A stretch of DNA of 64,000 bases from Marinobacterium sedimentorum (GTDB lineage: Bacteria; Pseudomonadota; Gammaproteobacteria; Pseudomonadales; Balneatricaceae): contig NZ_JALDYX010000018.1 of the NCBI RefSeq assembly GCF_024267675.1, positions 1-64,000 on the forward strand, given 5' to 3'. Position numbers and translations under genes: made by a program. Position 1 is the stretch's first letter, and each line of letters starts with the position of its first letter. Shown here piece after piece: positions 1 to 10,048 of this stretch. Below the pieces are notes generated by a model, which searched no databases, was not told the origin of the DNA, and saw only the letters and a list, made by a program, of their open reading frames with translations.

Positions 1-907
1 CGCCATCCAGATCCGCAAAGCTGCTGCTGACGTCCAGGTTGATGACGTCGGCGTCAGAGCTGGTCTGAAAACTTAACTCGCCGGTCGGCGCAATGTTGAC
101 GCTGGTCGGACTGATGGGCTCAGCCGCGATAGCCTGTTCCTCGGTACTCACGGCGCTGAAGCTGCGATCAAGCCCGCTGGTGCGAAAGCCTGCCTGGGGG
201 CTGACTTCCTGACCGGTACGATCCAGCATTACAAAGCGGCTGCCGGAATCACCTGGGCCCGTATCACCGGCACCGGGCGTCTGGCCGGCGGCGGTCGCTT
301 CGGCGATGGCCGTCGGATCCTCACCCGCCAGAATCGCGCTCTGAATGGCATCAACTTCACCCACCGACGCCAGCGCCTTGGTGACACTGTCACCGGAGGC
401 CACCGACTCGGACGGATCGAACTGTGCGATATCGGCATGAAACTCCGGTGCAACCAGAACCTCCTGGCCGGCCACAAGCTCAACGGTATCACCGGCACGA
501 TTGGCCAGTCCGATACGACCACCGTTGGCTACACGCACCAGCTCGCCTTCAAATACAGGATCACCAACACTCAGAATGCGTTCGCTGCCATCGGCGGCAA
601 TGGCAACGACGGTGCCGATAATGGACGTTACGGTAGCCGCGACAAGTGGCTGAGCATCTTCAGCGCCGCCGGCTCCCTCTGTCCCGGCGACAGCCTGGGA
701 CATCTGCAATTCTTCACCACCTTCGAGTACCAACCGGTCGCCCGTGACACTGCTGATTTCAACCCGTGCGCCCTCGTCGGTACGCAGGGCTTCGTGCAGA
801 TAAACGGTATCACCCAGCGCAAGCAGGCGCTCGCTGCCATCCGGGCTCACGGCCACTACATCCCCGGTAATAAAGCTGACAGTACCCGCAACTTCCATAA
901 TCGCCAT
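1..907 (-). CDS. LapA-like adhesin, N-terminal retention module (partial)
   Basis: This is the N-terminal 302 residues of a giant surface adhesin; the rest lies beyond the left edge. The start ATG (907-905) has a strong ribosome site, GGAGGTGA, at 918-911. Residues 5-70 and 90-155 are two copies of one beta-rich unit, each with a DGSER-(I/L)L-x(2)-GD core, resembling the retention module that plugs the outer-membrane pore in LapA-type proteins. After them comes the stretch ILAGEDPTAIAEATAAG (residues 192-208). It contains TAAG at 205-208, the motif cut by the periplasmic protease LapG in known LapA systems. Residues 265-302 begin a linker toward Ig-like repeats. Family knowledge says such proteins mediate biofilm attachment and leave by a type I secretion system; no lapBCE, lapD or lapG gene is in the window. 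Confidence 0.85.
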   Translation of the reverse strand, partial: MAIMEVAGTVSFITGDVVAVSPDGSERLLALGDTVYLHEALRTDEGARVEISSVTGDRLVLEGGEELQMSQAVAGTEGAGGAEDAQPLVAATVTSIIGTVVAIAADGSERILSVGDPVFEGELVRVANGGRIGLANRAGDTVELVAGQEVLVAPEFHADIAQFDPSESVASGDSVTKALASVGEVDAIQSAILAGEDPTAIAEATAAGQTPGAGDTGPGDSGSRFVMLDRTGQEVSPQAGFRTSGLDRSFSAVSTEEQAIAAEPISPTSVNIAPTGELSFQTSSDADVINLDVSSSFADLDG

Positions 908-1330
908 GAATCACCTCCGCTATGAATTCGTATCCTTTCAGACTGCCCGCACCATAGGCCAAATGGGCAAGCAGGCCTATTGTACCGAGGTACAGGTAGG
1001 CTAAATCATGATAAACACGTGTTTTAACAGAGAGTCCGATTTTTAAATATAAAAAATAAACGGTTACAGATCACTAATGGATAGTATTTTTATCAATATG
1101 ACAGATTGACTACAGGTTAACTAAACCATAATTCCACTCACGCATCCGGTTCCCTGAACAGATGAAACACAGAAATAACGGGCTACAGATGGCATCAGAT
1201 CCTGGCGGACGAACTTACACAAAAGCAGGATTACAACAGCCTTCGCATGGGCTCACCTATAGCAGTCCTATCAGACATGCCAGAAGCCAAGACCACAGGA
1301 ACTGCTAACACCCAGGCAAAAATCAGGCAC
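908..1330. other. Intergenic region upstream of the adhesin
   Basis: No gene is supported here. About 1000-1135 is clearly richer in A and T than its surroundings, with runs such as TTTTTAAATATAAAAAATAA near 1040-1060. It is the natural place for the adhesin promoter and its regulator sites. I could not pick out a convincing -35/-10 pair. Confidence 0.5.
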
Positions 1331-1356
1331 AAAAAAACCGGCCACTAGGGCCGGTT
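1331..1356 (-). terminator. Rho-independent terminator of rpmB-rpmG
   Basis: Read on the minus strand, an 8-bp perfect stem AACCGGCC/GGCCGGTT (1356-1349 and 1343-1336) with a 5-nt loop is followed by a run of T (complement of the A run at 1331-1337). It lies about 22 bp after the rpmG stop. Confidence 0.9.
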
Positions 1357-1377
1357 CTTTCAACAAGCTCAGATCAA

Positions 1378-1548
1378 TTACTTGATCTTGGCTTCCTTGT
1401 ACATTACGTGCTGACGAACAACCGGATCGTACTTTTTGAACTCAAGCTTTTCCGGGGTGTTGCGCTTGTTCTTGTCGGTAGTGTAGAAGTGACCAGTACC
1501 GGCAGAGGAAACCAAGCGGATCTTTTCACGAGCGCCTTTAGCAGCCAT
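1378..1548 (-). CDS. rpmG: 50S ribosomal protein L33
   Basis: This 56-residue protein of the large ribosomal subunit reads [20 protein letters not shown] at its start and ends EAKIK, almost identical to the enterobacterial protein, which is one residue shorter. It lacks zinc-binding CXXC pairs, so it is the zinc-independent form. It is missing from most ORF lists because of its size. It follows rpmB by 11 bp and is followed by a clear terminator, so the two form an operon. Confidence 0.97.
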   Translation of the reverse strand: MAAKGAREKIRLVSSAGTGHFYTTDKNKRNTPEKLEFKKYDPVVRQHVMYKEAKIK

Positions 1549-1559
1549 GACCTAACTCC

Positions 1560-1796
1560 TTAAAATTTCTCGCCACGGGTACGCAGTTCGGTCAGAACCG
1601 AATCGATACCCTTCTTATCGATGATACGCATACCTTTGGAAGATACACGCAGACGAACGAAACGCTGCTCGCTTTCAACCCAGAAACGGTGCCAATGCAG
1701 GTTCGGCAGAAAACGACGGCGAGTTTTGCGCTGTGAGTGGGAAACGTTGTTCCCGGTAACCGGACGCTTGCCGGTAACCATGCAAACTTTAGACAT
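1560..1796 (-). CDS. rpmB: 50S ribosomal protein L28
   Basis: This 78-residue ribosomal protein has the usual family length. It begins [20 protein letters not shown] and has the basic segment [14 protein letters not shown] typical of L28. It is the first gene of the rpmB-rpmG pair, a standard order in gammaproteobacteria, with radC upstream on the same strand. The 184 bp between radC and rpmB should hold its promoter. Confidence 0.97.
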   Translation of the reverse strand: MSKVCMVTGKRPVTGNNVSHSQRKTRRRFLPNLHWHRFWVESEQRFVRLRVSSKGMRIIDKKGIDSVLTELRTRGEKF

Positions 1797-1980
1797 CTCG
1801 AAAACCTTCTCGAAAATTTATATAACCCTGTCCAGATACTTATCGATAGCGGTTACGGCGGCTATCTCAGGCGGAGCGTCCAGAAAATCGGACAAAATCC
1901 CGTACCAGGAGGACAGAAGGGCGCATATCATACTCAAACATGGGCCGCGACACCAGCCTATTTGCTCAAATATTAGCCCT

Positions 1981-2655
1981 TTAAAGCAGCCCTCGTTCGG
2001 CGAAGGACACCACCTCAGTGTCACCCACTACCATATGGTCCAGCACGCGGATATCCACCAGCGCGAGGGCATCGATCAGGCGACGTGTAATCTGCTGATC
2101 GGCCAGCGAAGGTTCGGCCACACCCGAGGGGTGATTGTGCGCCAGAATCAGGGCTGCAGCGTTATGCGCCAGCGCCCGTTTGACGACCTCCCGCGGATAG
2201 ACAGACGCCGCATCGATGGTGCCGAAAAACAGTTCATCGAAACGAATCACCCGGTGACGGTTATCCAGAAACAGACAGGCAAATACTTCCCGCGCCTGGT
2301 GCCGCAGCCTTGCCGTTAGATAACGTCGTACCGCCGCCGGATTCTCCAAAGCGTCTCCCCGCTCCAGCGACGCCTCCAGGTGGCGCCGCGCCATCTCCAG
2401 CACCGCCTGCAGCTGGGCATATTTGGCATCCCCCAGCCCCAGCCCCTGGCAGAAGTGCTCACGACTGCTCTCCAGCAGTGGTCGCAGGCCTCCAAAACGA
2501 TCCAGCAACTCGCGGGCCAGATCCACCGCACTCTTGCCACTGACACCGGTACGCAGAAAAATCGCCAGCAACTCGGCATCGGACAAGGCCGCGGCACCGA
2601 GAGACAATAGCCTCTCCCGCGGGCGCTCCTGCGCCGGCCAGTCTGAAATGGACAT
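1981..2655 (-). CDS. radC: RadC-family JAMM-domain protein
   Basis: This 224-residue protein has the family's normal length and its two parts: an N-terminal helix-hairpin-helix region (around [13 protein letters not shown], residues 26-38) and a C-terminal JAB/MPN domain. The metal-binding JAMM signature is intact: an upstream Glu in the REVVKRAL segment, then HNHPSG and a downstream Asp in SLADQQ. The start has a good ribosome site, GGGAGG, six bases upstream. The biochemical role of RadC is unsettled; the old link to DNA repair is doubtful. It sits upstream of rpmB as in many gammaproteobacteria. Confidence 0.95.
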   Translation of the reverse strand: MSISDWPAQERPRERLLSLGAAALSDAELLAIFLRTGVSGKSAVDLARELLDRFGGLRPLLESSREHFCQGLGLGDAKYAQLQAVLEMARRHLEASLERGDALENPAAVRRYLTARLRHQAREVFACLFLDNRHRVIRFDELFFGTIDAASVYPREVVKRALAHNAAALILAHNHPSGVAEPSLADQQITRRLIDALALVDIRVLDHMVVGDTEVVSFAERGLL

Positions 2656-3027
2656 AAGACACCTCCCTGTGTCAGCTTTCTTTAATTGGCACTACTCAAT
2701 AAGCAGGGCTGTGTAGCCACTGTAAATGGCCACTTTTTAATTGCCAGGCGCCTGAAGCCAAAAACCCCCGGCCCGCTCCCCTGTTCTTCAGGGCAACAAG
2801 GACCGGTTCTATCAAGCCCATAAACCAGACACTAGTGCTCAATGGAGCTTAGCACTGGCGCAGGCCAAGACACCGCCAGCCAGACATCGACTCACCAGCA
2901 TCCAATCACCAATCACCAATCACAAGGATCGACGCCCAGGACCGGCCGCCCATGCCTACGCAAAGCGGCCCTGAAGTGATATCTTAGGCGCTCTTTTTCA
3001 GGCGACGGCAACGCATCGGTTCCGGGT
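2656..3027. other. Divergent promoter region radC / coaBC
   Basis: This 372-bp gap between two divergent genes must hold both promoters. I see no gene. The only repeat is the short tandem at 2902-2922, listed separately. Confidence 0.5.
2902..2922. repeat. Three tandem copies of a 7-bp unit
   Basis: CCAATCA occurs three times in a row, about 105 bp before the coaBC start. It could be a slippage product or a set of binding sites; nothing in the sequence decides this. Confidence 0.8.
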
Positions 3028-4233
3028 ATGCAACGACTTACTAACAGACAAATCATTCTGGGCATTACCGGCGGCATTGCCGCCTATAAAAGTGCCGAGC
3101 TCACGCGCCTGCTCAAAGGTGCCGGCGCCGACGTGCGCGTTGTCATGACTCCTGCGGCCACCGAGTTCATTACCCCGCTGACACTGCAGGCGCTGTCCGG
3201 CCATGCGGTCCACCAGCACCTGCTGGATCCGGAAGCCGAAGCTGGCATGGGCCATATCGAGCTGGCCAAGTGGGCCGACCTGATCCTGATTGCCCCGGCC
3301 AGTGCCGACTTTATCGCCCGCCTGGCCGACGGTCAGGGCAATGACCTGCTCAGCACCCTGTGCCTGGCCACCGAGGCGCCGATCTGCCTGGCACCGGCGA
3401 TGAACCAGGCCATGTGGCGCAACCGCCACACCCAGGACAACATTGCCCGCCTGCACGCCGGCGAGATCAGCATCTTTGGCCCCGGCAGCGGCGAACAGGC
3501 CTGCGGCGACACAGGCCCCGGCCGGATGCTGGAGCCCACGGAACTGGCCCAGCTCACCGCAGCCCAGTTCGATACCGGTATCCTGAGCGGCAAGACCGTC
3601 TTTATCACCGCAGGCCCAACCCGCGAAGCACTGGATCCGGTGCGTTACATTTCCAACCACAGCTCCGGCAAGATGGGCTATGCCCTCGCCCAAGCGGCGG
3701 TGGATGCCGGCGCCCGGGTCAAGCTGATCAGCGGACCGGTCAATCTGCCAGCCCCCCCACGCATGGAACGGGTACAGGTGCAAAGCGCCGCCGACATGCT
3801 GGCGGCCGCCATGGACGGGATCGACAGCTGCGACATCTTTATCGCCGCTGCCGCCGTGGCCGATTACCGCCCCACGGCGGTATCCGAGCACAAGCTGAAG
3901 AAGGGTGCCGAGGAGATCATGGAGCTGCGGCTGGTAAAAAACCCGGATATAGTCGCCAGTGTCGCCGCCCTGCCGCGCAAACCCTTTACCGTCGGCTTTG
4001 CCGCCGAAACCCGGGATCTGCTCAGCTATGCCCGCAGCAAGCTGGAACGCAAGAATCTGGATCTGATCGTCGCCAACGACGTATCCCAGCCCGGTATCGG
4101 TTTTAACAGCGACGAAAACGCCGTGACCCTGGTCAGTCGCGATGCGTCACTGGTGCTGCCCCAAACGTCGAAACGCCAGCTGGCCAGCCAGCTGATCCGT
4201 CAAATTGCCGAACTCTATAACCGAGCCCCATGA
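3028..4233 (+). CDS. coaBC: Bifunctional PPC decarboxylase / PPC synthetase
   Basis: CoaBC couples 4'-phosphopantothenate with cysteine and decarboxylates the product to 4'-phosphopantetheine, two steps of coenzyme A synthesis. The 401-residue length is normal. The N-terminal flavoprotein (CoaC) half shows the [12 protein letters not shown]-binding start, the PAMNQAMW substrate clamp (about residues 123-130) and GPGRMLEP. The C-terminal CoaB half starts near residue 190 ([20 protein letters not shown]) and contains NHSSGKMG and the ADYRP and KLKK segments expected for nucleotide and substrate binding. Its stop overlaps the dut start (ATGA), so the two are translationally coupled. Confidence 0.97.
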   Translation: MQRLTNRQIILGITGGIAAYKSAELTRLLKGAGADVRVVMTPAATEFITPLTLQALSGHAVHQHLLDPEAEAGMGHIELAKWADLILIAPASADFIARLADGQGNDLLSTLCLATEAPICLAPAMNQAMWRNRHTQDNIARLHAGEISIFGPGSGEQACGDTGPGRMLEPTELAQLTAAQFDTGILSGKTVFITAGPTREALDPVRYISNHSSGKMGYALAQAAVDAGARVKLISGPVNLPAPPRMERVQVQSAADMLAAAMDGIDSCDIFIAAAAVADYRPTAVSEHKLKKGAEEIMELRLVKNPDIVASVAALPRKPFTVGFAAETRDLLSYARSKLERKNLDLIVANDVSQPGIGFNSDENAVTLVSRDASLVLPQTSKRQLASQLIRQIAELYNRAP

Positions 4234-4685
4234 AGAAACTGCAAGTAAAGATTCTCGATCCCCGCATTGGCAGCGACTTTCCGCTGCCCGCCTATGCCAC
4301 CGCCGGTTCCGCAGGCCTCGACCTGCGCGCCTGCCTGGACGCACCGGTAACACTGGAGCCCGGACAGACCGAACTGCTGCCCACCGGCCTTGCAATCTAT
4401 ATTGAAGACCCGTCACTCTGTGCCATGATCCTGCCGCGCTCAGGCCTGGGTCACAAGCACGGCATCGTGCTCGGCAACCTGGTCGGCCTGATCGATTCCG
4501 ACTACCAGGGGCAGCTCTTCGTATCCTGCTGGAACCGGGGCCAGACCACCTTTGTGATCGAGCCTGGCGAGCGTATTGCCCAGCTGGTGCTGGTACCGGT
4601 GGTACAGGCAGACTTCGAGGTGGTGGATGAGTTCCACGCCTCCGAGCGCGCCGATGGCGGCTTCGGCTCCTCGGGCCGACACTAA
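4230..4685 (+). CDS. dut: dUTP diphosphatase
   Basis: Dut hydrolyses dUTP to dUMP and pyrophosphate, keeping uracil out of DNA. All five trimeric dUTPase motifs are visible in the 151 residues: [43 protein letters not shown] and the C-terminal GGFGSSGRH arm that closes over the active site. The gene overlaps coaBC by four bases. In Pseudomonas the next gene would be algC; here only about 127 bp without a gene separates dut from argB. Confidence 0.97.
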   Translation: MKKLQVKILDPRIGSDFPLPAYATAGSAGLDLRACLDAPVTLEPGQTELLPTGLAIYIEDPSLCAMILPRSGLGHKHGIVLGNLVGLIDSDYQGQLFVSCWNRGQTTFVIEPGERIAQLVLVPVVQADFEVVDEFHASERADGGFGSSGRH

Positions 4686-4797
4686 AAGTACCGACAGGCT
4701 GCGAGCCCTTGAGCATCAGGGGATCCCACAAAATTCTGCCCAATTTCCAGGGGCAACAATCAATCGGGCAGGGACGCCTGCTTGATTACTTCGATAG

Positions 4798-5715
<918 letters not shown>

Positions 5716-5723
5716 CAACCTCG

Positions 5724-5756
5724 CAGACGCCCGCCTCACAGAGTCGCGGGCGTCTG
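5724..5756 (+). terminator. Hairpin after argB, possible terminator
   Basis: A perfect 11-bp stem, CAGACGCCCGC/GCGGGCGTCTG, with an 11-nt loop lies 8 bp after the argB stop. There is no T run after it, so termination may be weak and slmA may be partly read through. Confidence 0.5.
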
Positions 5757-5790
5757 TCGCTATTCAACCGCACGCTTCAAAGGATTTTGC

Positions 5791-6390
5791 ATGAGCGAGC
5801 AAACCAAGGTTTCCCGCAGCGAGCAGATTCTGCAGGCGCTGGCACAGATGCTCGAAAGCAACCCGGGCCAGCGCATCACTACCGCCGCACTGGCACGGGA
5901 GGTCGGCGTGTCGGAAGCCGCCCTGTACCGTCACTTCCCCAGCAAGGCACGCATGTTTGAAGGCCTGATCAGCTTTATCGAGGAAACGCTGTTTTCCCGT
6001 GTCAGCCTGATTCTGGACTCGGACCACGGCGCCATTCGACAGTGTGAACAGATACTCACCCTGGTATTGGCCTTTGTGGAACGCAATCCCGGCATGGCTC
6101 GAATCCTCACCGGCGATGCCCTGGCGGGCGAAACCGACCGCCTGCGCGCGCGGGTACACCAGGTTTTCGAGCGCCTCGAAACCCAGCTGCGCCAGATCCT
6201 GCGTGAAGCTGAGATCCGCGAAGGTCTGCGCACCCACACCACCGCAGGCGCTACCGCCAACCTGATGCTGGCCACCATCGAAGGCCGTATCCGCCAGTTC
6301 GTGCGCAGCGAATTCCGCCAGCGCCCTACCGAACTCTGGTCCGATCAGTGGCCGCGTCTGGCCACAGGTCTGTTCCGCACCGCCGCCTGA
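5791..6390 (+). CDS. slmA: Nucleoid occlusion factor SlmA
   Basis: SlmA is a TetR-family DNA-binding protein that blocks FtsZ ring assembly over the nucleoid. Nearly the whole 199-residue protein is collinear with the E. coli one: QRITTAALAREVGVSEAALY is the helix-turn-helix (about residues 31-50), followed by RHFPSKARMFEGLI, ERNPGMARILTG and FVRSEFRQRPTE. It lies after argB, as in Pseudomonas relatives. The next gene begins 13 bp later and may be cotranscribed. Confidence 0.95.
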   Translation: MSEQTKVSRSEQILQALAQMLESNPGQRITTAALAREVGVSEAALYRHFPSKARMFEGLISFIEETLFSRVSLILDSDHGAIRQCEQILTLVLAFVERNPGMARILTGDALAGETDRLRARVHQVFERLETQLRQILREAEIREGLRTHTTAGATANLMLATIEGRIRQFVRSEFRQRPTELWSDQWPRLATGLFRTAA

Positions 6391-6403
6391 GAGGGCGAGT
6401 GCC

Positions 6404-7204
6404 ATGTCCTGGGAACTGCTGCTGGAACATATTGGCCTCTTTGTGCTGTCGCTGCTGGCCAATGGCCTCTCCGCCCTTGCCGGTGGCGGAGCCGGTCTGC
6501 TGCAACTGCCGGTGCTGCTGTTTCTGGGACTGAGCTTCAGCGTGGCACTGGCGACGCACAAGATTGCCAGTGTGGCGCTGGGACTCGGTGCAACCCTGCG
6601 CCACCTGCGCGAAGGCCACCTGGAACCGCGCTTCTGTGGTTACATTCTCGCCTGCGGCCTCCCCGGCGTGGTGCTGGGTGCCTGGAGCGTACTCAAACTG
6701 CCCGAAGCCTGGACTCTGCTCGCACTGGGCCTGCTCACCTGCGCACTGGGCATTTACTCAGGCTGCAAAAAACAGCTCGGCATGACATTCAAACCCCGCA
6801 ATCGTGACCGCCGCGGCCTGATCATTGGCGGCATGGGCCTGCTGCTGATCGGCATCCTGAATGGCTCACTGACCTCAGGTACCGGCCTCTTCGTTACCCT
6901 CTGGCTGGTACGCTGGTTTGGCTTCGACTATCAGCGCGCCGTCAGTTATGTGCTGGTGCTGGTCGGGCTCTTCTGGAACGGTCTGGGCGCCCTCACGATC
7001 AGCCTGCAGCAGGCGCCTCAATGGCCCTGGCTGCCGGCCCTGCTGCTCGGCGCCCTTATCGGTGCCTACTGCGGGGCGCACCTGTCCATCGCCAGGGGCA
7101 ACAAACTGGTCAAGCGCGCCTTCGAGACGCTGACCATTCTGGTGGGCATCAAGCTGACTGGAGACGCGCTCTCCCTGCTGCAGCTGTTTCCTGTCATGGA
7201 ATAG
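6404..7204 (+). CDS. TauE/SafE (TSUP) family membrane transporter
   Basis: This is a 266-residue, very hydrophobic protein with about eight membrane segments in two halves. The N-terminal GLSALAGGGAGLLQLPVLL and LATHKIASVALGLGATLRH are the signature of the TSUP family, and NGSLTSGTGLF is the matching element of the second half. Members move sulfite, sulfoacetate, taurine-derived or other small organic anions across the inner membrane; the substrate here cannot be told from the sequence or from the neighbours. It begins 13 bp after slmA. Confidence 0.85.
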   Translation: MSWELLLEHIGLFVLSLLANGLSALAGGGAGLLQLPVLLFLGLSFSVALATHKIASVALGLGATLRHLREGHLEPRFCGYILACGLPGVVLGAWSVLKLPEAWTLLALGLLTCALGIYSGCKKQLGMTFKPRNRDRRGLIIGGMGLLLIGILNGSLTSGTGLFVTLWLVRWFGFDYQRAVSYVLVLVGLFWNGLGALTISLQQAPQWPWLPALLLGALIGAYCGAHLSIARGNKLVKRAFETLTILVGIKLTGDALSLLQLFPVME

Positions 7205-7375
7205 CCGCACTAAAAGTACAACAGACTGTTCGATTTTTGCCCTGTTTCGGTGCGCACCAAAATGGCACAATTACGGCCAACCCCGATTCCCCAGGATCCG
7301 GCCCGCTGCGCCCTGCCTCATTCCTTCAGGCTATCCTTCTGAGCACAGCAGCACCCCAATTTCGCGGAGACATGG

Positions 7376-8575
7376 ATGACATTACTCAAAGGCCCCTTTG
7401 ACGGCCGCAAATGGGCATTTTTTCTTGCCGCCCTCGCCATTCTCTTGGCGGCCGGCAACCTGCGGGGAGGCCTGGTGGTCGTCGGCCCCCTGGTTGCAGA
7501 CATCCGTGCCAGCCTGAATCTGTCTGCCGGTGCATTCAGTCTGCTGACCGCCCTGCCACTGATCTGTTTCGGCCTGGTCTCGGGCTGCGTTCCAGCCCTG
7601 GCGCGGCGCATGCGCGCCCCCATGCTGGTGATCATTGCACTGCTGCTTATTGCCGCGGGGGCGAGCCTGCGCACCACCAGCCTGTTCGGCCTGGTACTGG
7701 CTGGCACCCTGCTGCTGGGCAGTGCCATCGCCTTGCTCAATGTGCTGATTCCAGGCCTGGTAAAGGGCTATTTCCCGCGCCAGATCGGCCTGATGACGGG
7801 ACTCTATTCGGTCGCCCTCAGCCTGGGTGCCGGGCTCGGTGTTTATCTCGCCATACCGTTACGTGATGCCTTTGAGGCCTGGCAGGCACCGCTGCTGTTC
7901 TGGGCGCTGCTGCCTCTACTGTGCCTGCCGCTGTGGCTCTACATGCTGCGGATACGCATTCAGGAAGCCCCCGGCCCCAGCGCAAAGGTCACACTCTGGC
8001 GCGACCCGACCGCCTGGGCGCTGACCATCTTTATGGGCCTGCAGTCTTTTTTCTTTTATTCCGTCGCCACCTGGCTGCCCAAGATACTGATGGACGCAGG
8101 CCTGAACGATCACGATGCCGGCTTCGCCGCGTCCATGATCAACCTGGCGGGTATCCCGGCCAACCTGCTCACGCCAATGATCGCCGCCCGCATGCGCGAT
8201 CAGCGTCCACTCGCTCTGCTGGTGTTTGTGCTGGGCATCGCTGGGCTCTGCGGTCTCTGGCTGGCGCCGACCGCAGCACCTATTTTCTGGGCCTCGCTGC
8301 TGGGGCTGAGTGGCTCGGCATCCCTGAGCTATGCGCTGGCGCTGTTCGGCCTGCGTACCCAGAGTCATGTTGAAGCCACCGCACTGTCGGCGATGGCACA
8401 GTCCATCGGCTATCTGCTGGCAGCCACCGGGCCTGTGATGCTGGGTCTGGTGAATGACTGGATGAACAACTGGAGCGGTGCTCTGCTGCTGTTGATGCTA
8501 CTGCAGCTGACACAGTTCGGCTGCGGCTGGTACGCCGGGCGCCCGGGCTTTGTGGTATCCGATCAACACAGGTGA
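7376..8575 (+). CDS. MFS transporter, CynX/NimT-like
   Basis: This 399-residue protein with about twelve hydrophobic segments has the architecture of a major facilitator. NLRGGLVVVGPLVADIRASL near the N-terminus and the segment GSAIALLNVLIPGLVKGYFP followed by TGLYSVALSLGAGLG are typical of the CynX/NimT group, whose members export or import cyanate, 2-nitroimidazole and other small compounds. The substrate is unknown. The start is set by GGAG eight bases upstream. It stands alone and converges with the lysozyme gene. Confidence 0.8.
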   Translation: MTLLKGPFDGRKWAFFLAALAILLAAGNLRGGLVVVGPLVADIRASLNLSAGAFSLLTALPLICFGLVSGCVPALARRMRAPMLVIIALLLIAAGASLRTTSLFGLVLAGTLLLGSAIALLNVLIPGLVKGYFPRQIGLMTGLYSVALSLGAGLGVYLAIPLRDAFEAWQAPLLFWALLPLLCLPLWLYMLRIRIQEAPGPSAKVTLWRDPTAWALTIFMGLQSFFFYSVATWLPKILMDAGLNDHDAGFAASMINLAGIPANLLTPMIAARMRDQRPLALLVFVLGIAGLCGLWLAPTAAPIFWASLLGLSGSASLSYALALFGLRTQSHVEATALSAMAQSIGYLLAATGPVMLGLVNDWMNNWSGALLLLMLLQLTQFGCGWYAGRPGFVVSDQHR

Positions 8576-8639
8576 AGCGGTTGCCGACAGCTCCCAGGCC
8601 CACCAATCCGGGCTCGCGGGGGGGGCTGGTAGCGGCAAT

Positions 8640-9335
8640 TCACATTTCACCTGTCCGTATATCAAGCGGGGACAGGTCCATATCTGCGGGCGGCGCAGCA
8701 CGCGGGATGCCGATACCCTCGAAAAACAGCTCAATCTCGCGCTCACGCCGCGTTACCAGACCAGGCAATTCCCTGCCACCGGCCCTGACCCAGCGTCGCA
8801 ACTGGAAAGCGACCTCTTGAAACTTCCCGGCATTGATCACTTTGAGCAGCGTCGATTTTCGAAAGTTTCCCCCGCCCACGTTGAACACGAAATCGCACAA
8901 GGCTGCATATTGACCATCCGTCAGGTCCACGTTGACGGCCGTCAACACCGACCGCTTCGCGGTACCCATATCCTCGCGCAGCAGTTCGACGCCCCGAGGC
9001 TCACTGACACCACCCCGAAACTCTGCAGGCTCGGTTCCGTTACACCTGGCCAGCTTGATGAGATGACCATAGGCGATGGTGCAGTAGCCGGCGGCATCGT
9101 TATACAGATTTTCGACAAAGCCCTCCGACTCTTTGGTAAGGCCAATCCCTTTGTCATACACCGATCTGAGCTCCATTCCGGGCGGCAGAACCGCTCTTTC
9201 GTCAGGCTCAAGGAAGATACCCGGTGTCTGCCTGTCGAGCGTTGGATAGGTTGCATCCTCGCTCTTGTCGCAACCAGCCAGTAACCCACTGACCAGTGTC
9301 AGGGCAATCAACCCTTTTACAGGAAGATTTCGCAT
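8640..9335 (-). CDS. GH24 (T4-type) lysozyme, lipoprotein
   Basis: The 231-residue product should cleave peptidoglycan glycan strands. The start at 9335 is chosen because GAGGAG lies eight bases upstream; a longer reading frame from 9353 would overlap that site. The signal peptide ends in the lipobox LAGC (Cys22), so the enzyme is probably lipid-anchored. The phage lysozyme triad E-x8-D-x5-T is intact at Glu71, Asp80 and Thr86 (EGFVENLYNDAAGYCT). The end of the domain, GLVTRREREIELF, also fits. It follows a holin-like gene by 44 bp in the order usual for phage lysis cassettes. A lipoprotein anchor is unusual for this family; phage SAR-type endolysins use an uncleaved signal instead. Confidence 0.88.
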   Translation of the reverse strand: MRNLPVKGLIALTLVSGLLAGCDKSEDATYPTLDRQTPGIFLEPDERAVLPPGMELRSVYDKGIGLTKESEGFVENLYNDAAGYCTIAYGHLIKLARCNGTEPAEFRGGVSEPRGVELLREDMGTAKRSVLTAVNVDLTDGQYAALCDFVFNVGGGNFRKSTLLKVINAGKFQEVAFQLRRWVRAGGRELPGLVTRREREIELFFEGIGIPRAAPPADMDLSPLDIRTGEM

Positions 9336-9379
9336 TATGCAGACTCCTCGCACAGTACCCTGCTGCGTCGTGATCAGCG

Positions 9380-9724
9380 CTAAAACCAGGGAGAAAAGAA
9401 AGGCATCCTGGCCTCTGGAGCCGGCACAGTCTCGACCGTGCGCTCCTGTACCTTGTTCGTGTTCATCACGGCGGCACCGGCCGTATTTAAACCGACAGCC
9501 ACATTAAAGATGATCATTGAATTAACCAGATAAAACACCGCGCGCTGCAACATCGGAACCGTTTTGTCCGAGAACACAACCATTCCAAGCATAAAACTCA
9601 CGGCCAGCGCCGTGTAATTGCCCGGAAAACCAAACTGGCTCACCAGGGTTCCGGTAATCATCGTCGTTGTTGCACCCGCAATACCAGGTGCAAGCATTGA
9701 CTTGGAATTCAGGTACTCATCCAT
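9380..9724 (-). CDS. Small membrane protein, holin-like
   Basis: This 114-residue protein of unknown family has three hydrophobic segments, at about residues 10-33, 37-51 and 58-86, and a soluble C-terminal tail with VQERTVETVPAPEARMP. The start has a very strong ribosome site, GAGGAGG, just upstream. Its size, topology and position directly before a lysozyme gene suggest a holin or a lysis accessory protein, but no holin family signature is recognisable, so this is context-based inference. It could equally be a small structural membrane protein. Confidence 0.7.
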   Translation of the reverse strand: MDEYLNSKSMLAPGIAGATTTMITGTLVSQFGFPGNYTALAVSFMLGMVVFSDKTVPMLQRAVFYLVNSMIIFNVAVGLNTAGAAVMNTNKVQERTVETVPAPEARMPFFSPWF

Positions 9725-9902
9725 GCCACCTCCTCACGCATCGATACCGATAAATGCCGCTACTCGGCACAAAACCAGTTGCTGTTTCAGCCGGTTCAAA
9801 ACAACACATAATGTATGTAACCAACAGTCTCTTGATCATTTTAGTTCAGTACGAAAACCTCAGACTGCAGTGCCAGACAAGCTGTCGTACTATTTACCCG
9901 GC

Positions 9903-9931
9903 GGACAAACAGGTTCCCTACCTATTTGTCC
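9903..9931. repeat. Imperfect inverted repeat
   Basis: GGACAAACAGG (9903-9913) faces CCTATTTGTCC (9921-9931): 11 positions with one mismatch and a 7-nt loop. No T run follows on either strand. Confidence 0.7.
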
Positions 9932-9987
9932 ATCACGCCAGAAAAACGGGCGCAAGTACGCGGACATGCTGGTTTCTGTGGCGTTCG

Positions 9988-10048
9988 CATTGGCCTGCGG
10001 CCAATGATGAAGCATCCATGCTTCATGTATTAACCTGCCGGGTTAATA
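9988..10048. repeat. Three adjacent 8-bp-stem hairpins
   Basis: Three unrelated perfect inverted repeats follow one another almost without spacers. They are CATTGGCC/GGCCAATG (9988-10006, loop 3), ATGAAGCA/TGCTTCAT (10007-10026, loop 4) and TATTAACC/GGTTAATA (10028-10048, loop 5). On the minus strand they lie 87-147 bases after the caspase stop. None has a T run. Confidence 0.85.

Noticed and set aside
2902..2922. Start of a CRISPR array
   Set aside because: The repeated unit is only 7 bp and the copies touch; there are no spacers.
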